DNA of 51,782 nt from JBGLNJ01 sp964353405 (lineage in GTDB: Bacteria; Chloroflexota; Anaerolineae; Fen-1058): assembly GCA_964353405.1 (NCBI GenBank), contig CAYGWJ010000124.1:1-51782 (forward strand). The letters run 5' to 3'. Under the pieces are notes generated by a model that was given only the letters and a program-made list of their open reading frames with translations, was not told the origin of the DNA and did no database searches. Positions within the stretch are counted from its first letter, which is position 1. Each line of letters begins with the position of its first letter. The translations under genes and the position numbers were made by a program. Below are positions 49,807-51,782 of this stretch, one piece after another.

Positions 49807-49815
49807 ACTCGCGGC
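49788..49815. promoter_or_regulatory. Inverted repeat flanking the -10 box, putative operator
   Basis: GCCGCGAGT (49788-49796) and its exact complement ACTCGCGGC (49807-49815) frame a 10-base centre that contains the whole -10 box. A protein bound here would cover the promoter. The regulator is unknown. Confidence 0.6.
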
Positions 49816-49855
49816 CCTCATCCCCGGCCCTTCTCCCAGAGGGAGAAGGGAGTAC

Positions 49856-49968
49856 CTTCGCCTCTGGGCGAGGGTTAGGGAGAGGAGAGCTCCCTCGCCC
49901 CCTGGGAGAGGGTTAGGGAGAGGGAGAGTTCCCTCGCCCCCTGGGAGAGGGTTAGGGAGAGGGAGAGT
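49856..49968. repeat. Tandem 39-base repeats in the leader of the MetE-like gene
   Basis: Two near-identical 39-base units beginning TCCCTCGCCCCCTGGGAGAG start at 49891 and 49930, preceded by a partial, diverged unit from about 49856 and by a related inverted CTTCTCCCAGAGGGAGAAG block at about 49832. They lie between the promoter and the start codon. Confidence 0.7.
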
Positions 49969-49993
49969 ATCCCTACATACTGAGGAGTTCACG

Positions 49994-51079
49994 ATGCCAT
50001 CGCCGTTTGAACCTCGCTGTTTGCCCACCACACTCGGCAGCCTGCCGCACACCGACATAGCTCAGGCGACCGCGCTCTTGCTGGCGCACACACCTGAAAT
50101 CCCTGCCTGGGTACAATTGCCCAAGCGTGCCTGGCGCGAAACTATGATGGTGCAATACCTGGAAGGCTTGCCGGGCGTCGTCGAAGAAAACGAGCGCGCC
50201 TACTTTGACACGTCACGCCCCGACCATCAAGACGCGCTGACTGATTTCTTTACTCGCTACCTCGCCGTCGAGTCGGGCGATGCGGACGCGCTCGAATCGT
50301 TTGCCATCACGCCGGAGCGCAGCGTGGGTTTCCCTGCGTTGATGGAAGCCTTGCCCAAGCTTGCCAGTCCGCCCGTGATGGCCAAGGGTCAGGTCACAGG
50401 CCCGTTCACGTGGGGCACCAATCTCACCGACCAGAATCGCCGCTGCGTCTACTATGACGAGCAGTTGCACGATGTCATCGTCAAGGGCGTGGCGCTCAAG
50501 GCGCTGTGGCAGATCAAGCACCTCGGTTCGTGCGGCGCCCCGGTCATGATCTGGATGGACGAACCGGCGCTGTTGGGCTTTGGCTCTTCGACCTTTATCA
50601 GCATCAGCCGCCAGGATGTGTTACGCGATCTGAACGAGGTGGCGGGTGCGATTCACGTCGCAAGCGCGCTGACGGGCGTTCACTGCGAGGCCAATACGGA
50701 TTGGTCGCTCTTGATGGAAGCCGACCTGGACATTCTCGACTTTGACGCTTACGATCACCTGGAAGCCATCACACTCTATCCTGACGAGCTGCGTGCGTTT
50801 TTTGAGCGGGGTGGCAGTCTGGGCTGGGGCATTGTGCCCACGCTCAACCCGCAGGCCGCCGCGACGGAAACCGTCGAATCGCTTTTGGCGCGGTTCGATG
50901 CAGGTGTGGCGCGGCTGGAGGCCAAAGGCTTTGCGCGCGACTTGCTTCTGCGCCGCGCGCTCATCACGCCCATTTGCGGCGCGGGGACGCTCACCCCGCC
51001 GCTGGCTGAGCGTGTGCTGGGCTTGCTGCGCGACCTCTCGATTACATTGCGGAAGCGAGAAGCGTTCGTCCATAGATGA
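49994..51079 (+). CDS. MetE-like (cobalamin-independent methionine synthase/UROD superfamily) protein
   Basis: A 361-residue TIM-barrel protein like the catalytic domain of MetE. Seen: CLPTTLGSLPHTD near the start, KGQVTGPFTWG, MIWMDEPALLGF, and zinc-site candidates VHCEANTDWSLL (His and Cys) and TPICGAGTL (Cys). The full MetE N-terminal domain is absent, so it is the short archaeal-type form, likely a methyltransferase using an unidentified donor. Start ATG 49994 has GAGGAG; the open frame extending upstream is the repeat region read as protein and is not real. Confidence 0.85.
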   Translation: MPSPFEPRCLPTTLGSLPHTDIAQATALLLAHTPEIPAWVQLPKRAWRETMMVQYLEGLPGVVEENERAYFDTSRPDHQDALTDFFTRYLAVESGDADALESFAITPERSVGFPALMEALPKLASPPVMAKGQVTGPFTWGTNLTDQNRRCVYYDEQLHDVIVKGVALKALWQIKHLGSCGAPVMIWMDEPALLGFGSSTFISISRQDVLRDLNEVAGAIHVASALTGVHCEANTDWSLLMEADLDILDFDAYDHLEAITLYPDELRAFFERGGSLGWGIVPTLNPQAAATETVESLLARFDAGVARLEAKGFARDLLLRRALITPICGAGTLTPPLAERVLGLLRDLSITLRKREAFVHR

Positions 51080-51153
51080 TGCCTTCTCTTGACCTTTCGT
51101 GGTAAAATAAGTCGTGGCGAACAGATGCGCAATTCTGAGCGAGTGAGACGATT

Positions 51154-51519
51154 ATGACCTCAGTGGTTCCGGGCTATGTGCAACAGTTGGCTGGCGTGAT
51201 GCGGCGGCTCAAGCCTGACGAGTTGCGCCAACTGGTCGAGCTTGTGCCCGAGTTACGACCTGTCCCGTCAGACCGTGCTATGCGAGAAGAGCAGGCCGCT
51301 GTTGCCTATTTCAGGCAAGCCGCGTCTAGGTTGCCCTCTCCGGAAGACGAGTTCATTAATGGGCTGAGTTACGCGGACTATTTTGCTCTATCCCCGTCCG
51401 AGCAGGATGCGCTGTGGGATCGAATCTTTGCGCAAGACCCCACTGGCTCTCACGACTTGAGAGAACACGATGCCCGCCCCAACGCTCACGTGGCTGCTCG
51501 ACAAGAACGTCGCGCGTAG
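51154..51519 (+). CDS. Antitoxin-like small protein
   Basis: A 121-residue acidic, helical protein with no clear domain (ELVELVPELRPVPSDRAMREEQAAVAYFRQ... DEFINGLSYADYFALSPSEQDALWDRIFAQ). It overlaps by 50 bases a downstream ORF that begins like a PIN toxin, the layout of type II antitoxin-toxin pairs. The start ATG 51154 has only a weak ribosome binding site. Family not recognised. Confidence 0.6.
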   Translation: MTSVVPGYVQQLAGVMRRLKPDELRQLVELVPELRPVPSDRAMREEQAAVAYFRQAASRLPSPEDEFINGLSYADYFALSPSEQDALWDRIFAQDPTGSHDLREHDARPNAHVAARQERRA

Positions 51520-51688
51520 AGCCGTCGAGGGCATCTCGGCTGCGGTCACTGCGCGTGCTTTGACTTACGAGCAGAGTGAGGCCATCCGGCTGATCACTCT
51601 GAGTAGGCAGGCCGGCATCACACTGGCTATCACCCCGGAAGCAGCAATTCCCGCTACAGCAATTTCAAGTATAATTTGCTCAAACTAG
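51470..51688 (+). pseudogene. Truncated PIN-like toxin fragment
   Basis: A 72-residue frame that starts TLTWLLDKNVARRAVEGI, resembling the first strand and acidic residue of PIN-domain toxins (LLDxNV), and continues to LITLSRQAGITLAITPEAA before breaking at a stop. A whole PIN toxin would be 130-200 residues with three more acidic residues. Probably inactive. Confidence 0.5.
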
Positions 51689-51770
51689 CGTCCAGTTTTC
51701 GTAAACCTGGGGCTGGGGCAGGCACATCGCCCACCCCAAGCTCTAACCAGCATGGTCAAGGAATCGCAGC

Positions 51771-51782
51771 ATGAAGATACGC
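51771..51782 (+). CDS. Possible start of a gene running off the window
   Basis: ATG 51771 with AAGGA (51758-51762) 8 bases upstream; only four codons (MKIR) are inside the window. Confidence 0.3.

Noticed and set aside
49778..49993. N-terminal extension of the MetE-like protein
   Set aside because: It translates the promoter and the tandem repeats into SPPGRGLGRG-type peptide; the ATG at 49994 has a good ribosome binding site.
51089..51108. TTGACC and TAAAAT before the antitoxin-like gene
   Set aside because: Only 8 bases separate them, too close for a sigma-70 promoter.
1..51782. CRISPR arrays, rRNA, tRNA, intact insertion sequences, riboswitches
   Set aside because: None could be supported by eye; the repeats seen lack regular spacers, and no transposase was recognised.

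Overview
The window reads as a high-GC bacterial chromosome segment, most likely from a Chloroflexota (Anaerolineae-like) genome. That placement is inference from gene content: a CpXC protein, a DUF2089/SHOCT-like/DUF4097 cluster, exported proteins with Pro/Thr linkers, a glnA of the short GSI-alpha type, the rpsF-ssb-rpsR order, and many short palindromic intergenic repeats. No rRNA, tRNA, CRISPR array or intact transposase was seen.

Layout. (1) 1-7184, minus strand: four genes of a phage-defence operon that look like a BREX type III system, brxF > brxC (DUF6079-type ATPase) > an AlbA_2/ATPase-fold protein > pglX methyltransferase, which runs off the left edge. The AlbA_2 gene between brxC and pglX is the unusual part. 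(2) 7185-8360: a decayed boundary with a DUF2177 relic and an orphan antitoxin-like gene. (3) 8360-12791, minus strand: an operon of three small membrane proteins, a TetR regulator, an MFS exporter and a YdcF-like protein. It has a textbook sigma-70 promoter, a TetR-type palindrome over the predicted start of transcription and a possible 27-residue leader ORF. (4) 12792-15714: structured intergenic DNA, glnA, and a divergent MFS gene broken by an amber codon. (5) 15815-23646: a coupled lipid/glycan block (lipid kinase, acyltransferase, galE, membrane protein, GT4, WecG/TagA, DUF2723 protein). (6) 23809-31386: a module built from DUF2089, three or four SHOCT-like proteins, a DUF4097 protein and a YvlD-like protein, interleaved with a GNAT enzyme and two MFS exporters; it resembles an expanded version of the Bacillus yvl envelope-stress genes. 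(7) 31481-37454: MFS, PAP2, GT39-like and aminotransferase. (8) 37499-42446: cinA, a cyclic-nucleotide-binding protein, a sensor kinase and a CpXC protein. (9) 42518-51079: rpsF-ssb-rpsR, a SurA-like foldase, relA/spoT, rsmD, a lipoprotein glycosidase, a Ser/Thr kinase and a MetE-like protein. (10) The right edge holds a truncated toxin-antitoxin-like pair.

A theme across the window is repeat invasion. At least six families of short palindromic or tandem repeats sit between genes, and several are embedded in frame inside genes (GT4, DUF2723, GT39-like, and the signal peptide of the glycosidase). Several genes also appear to start directly at the transcription start, as leaderless mRNAs. Domain names rest on recognition of motifs; no database search was possible.
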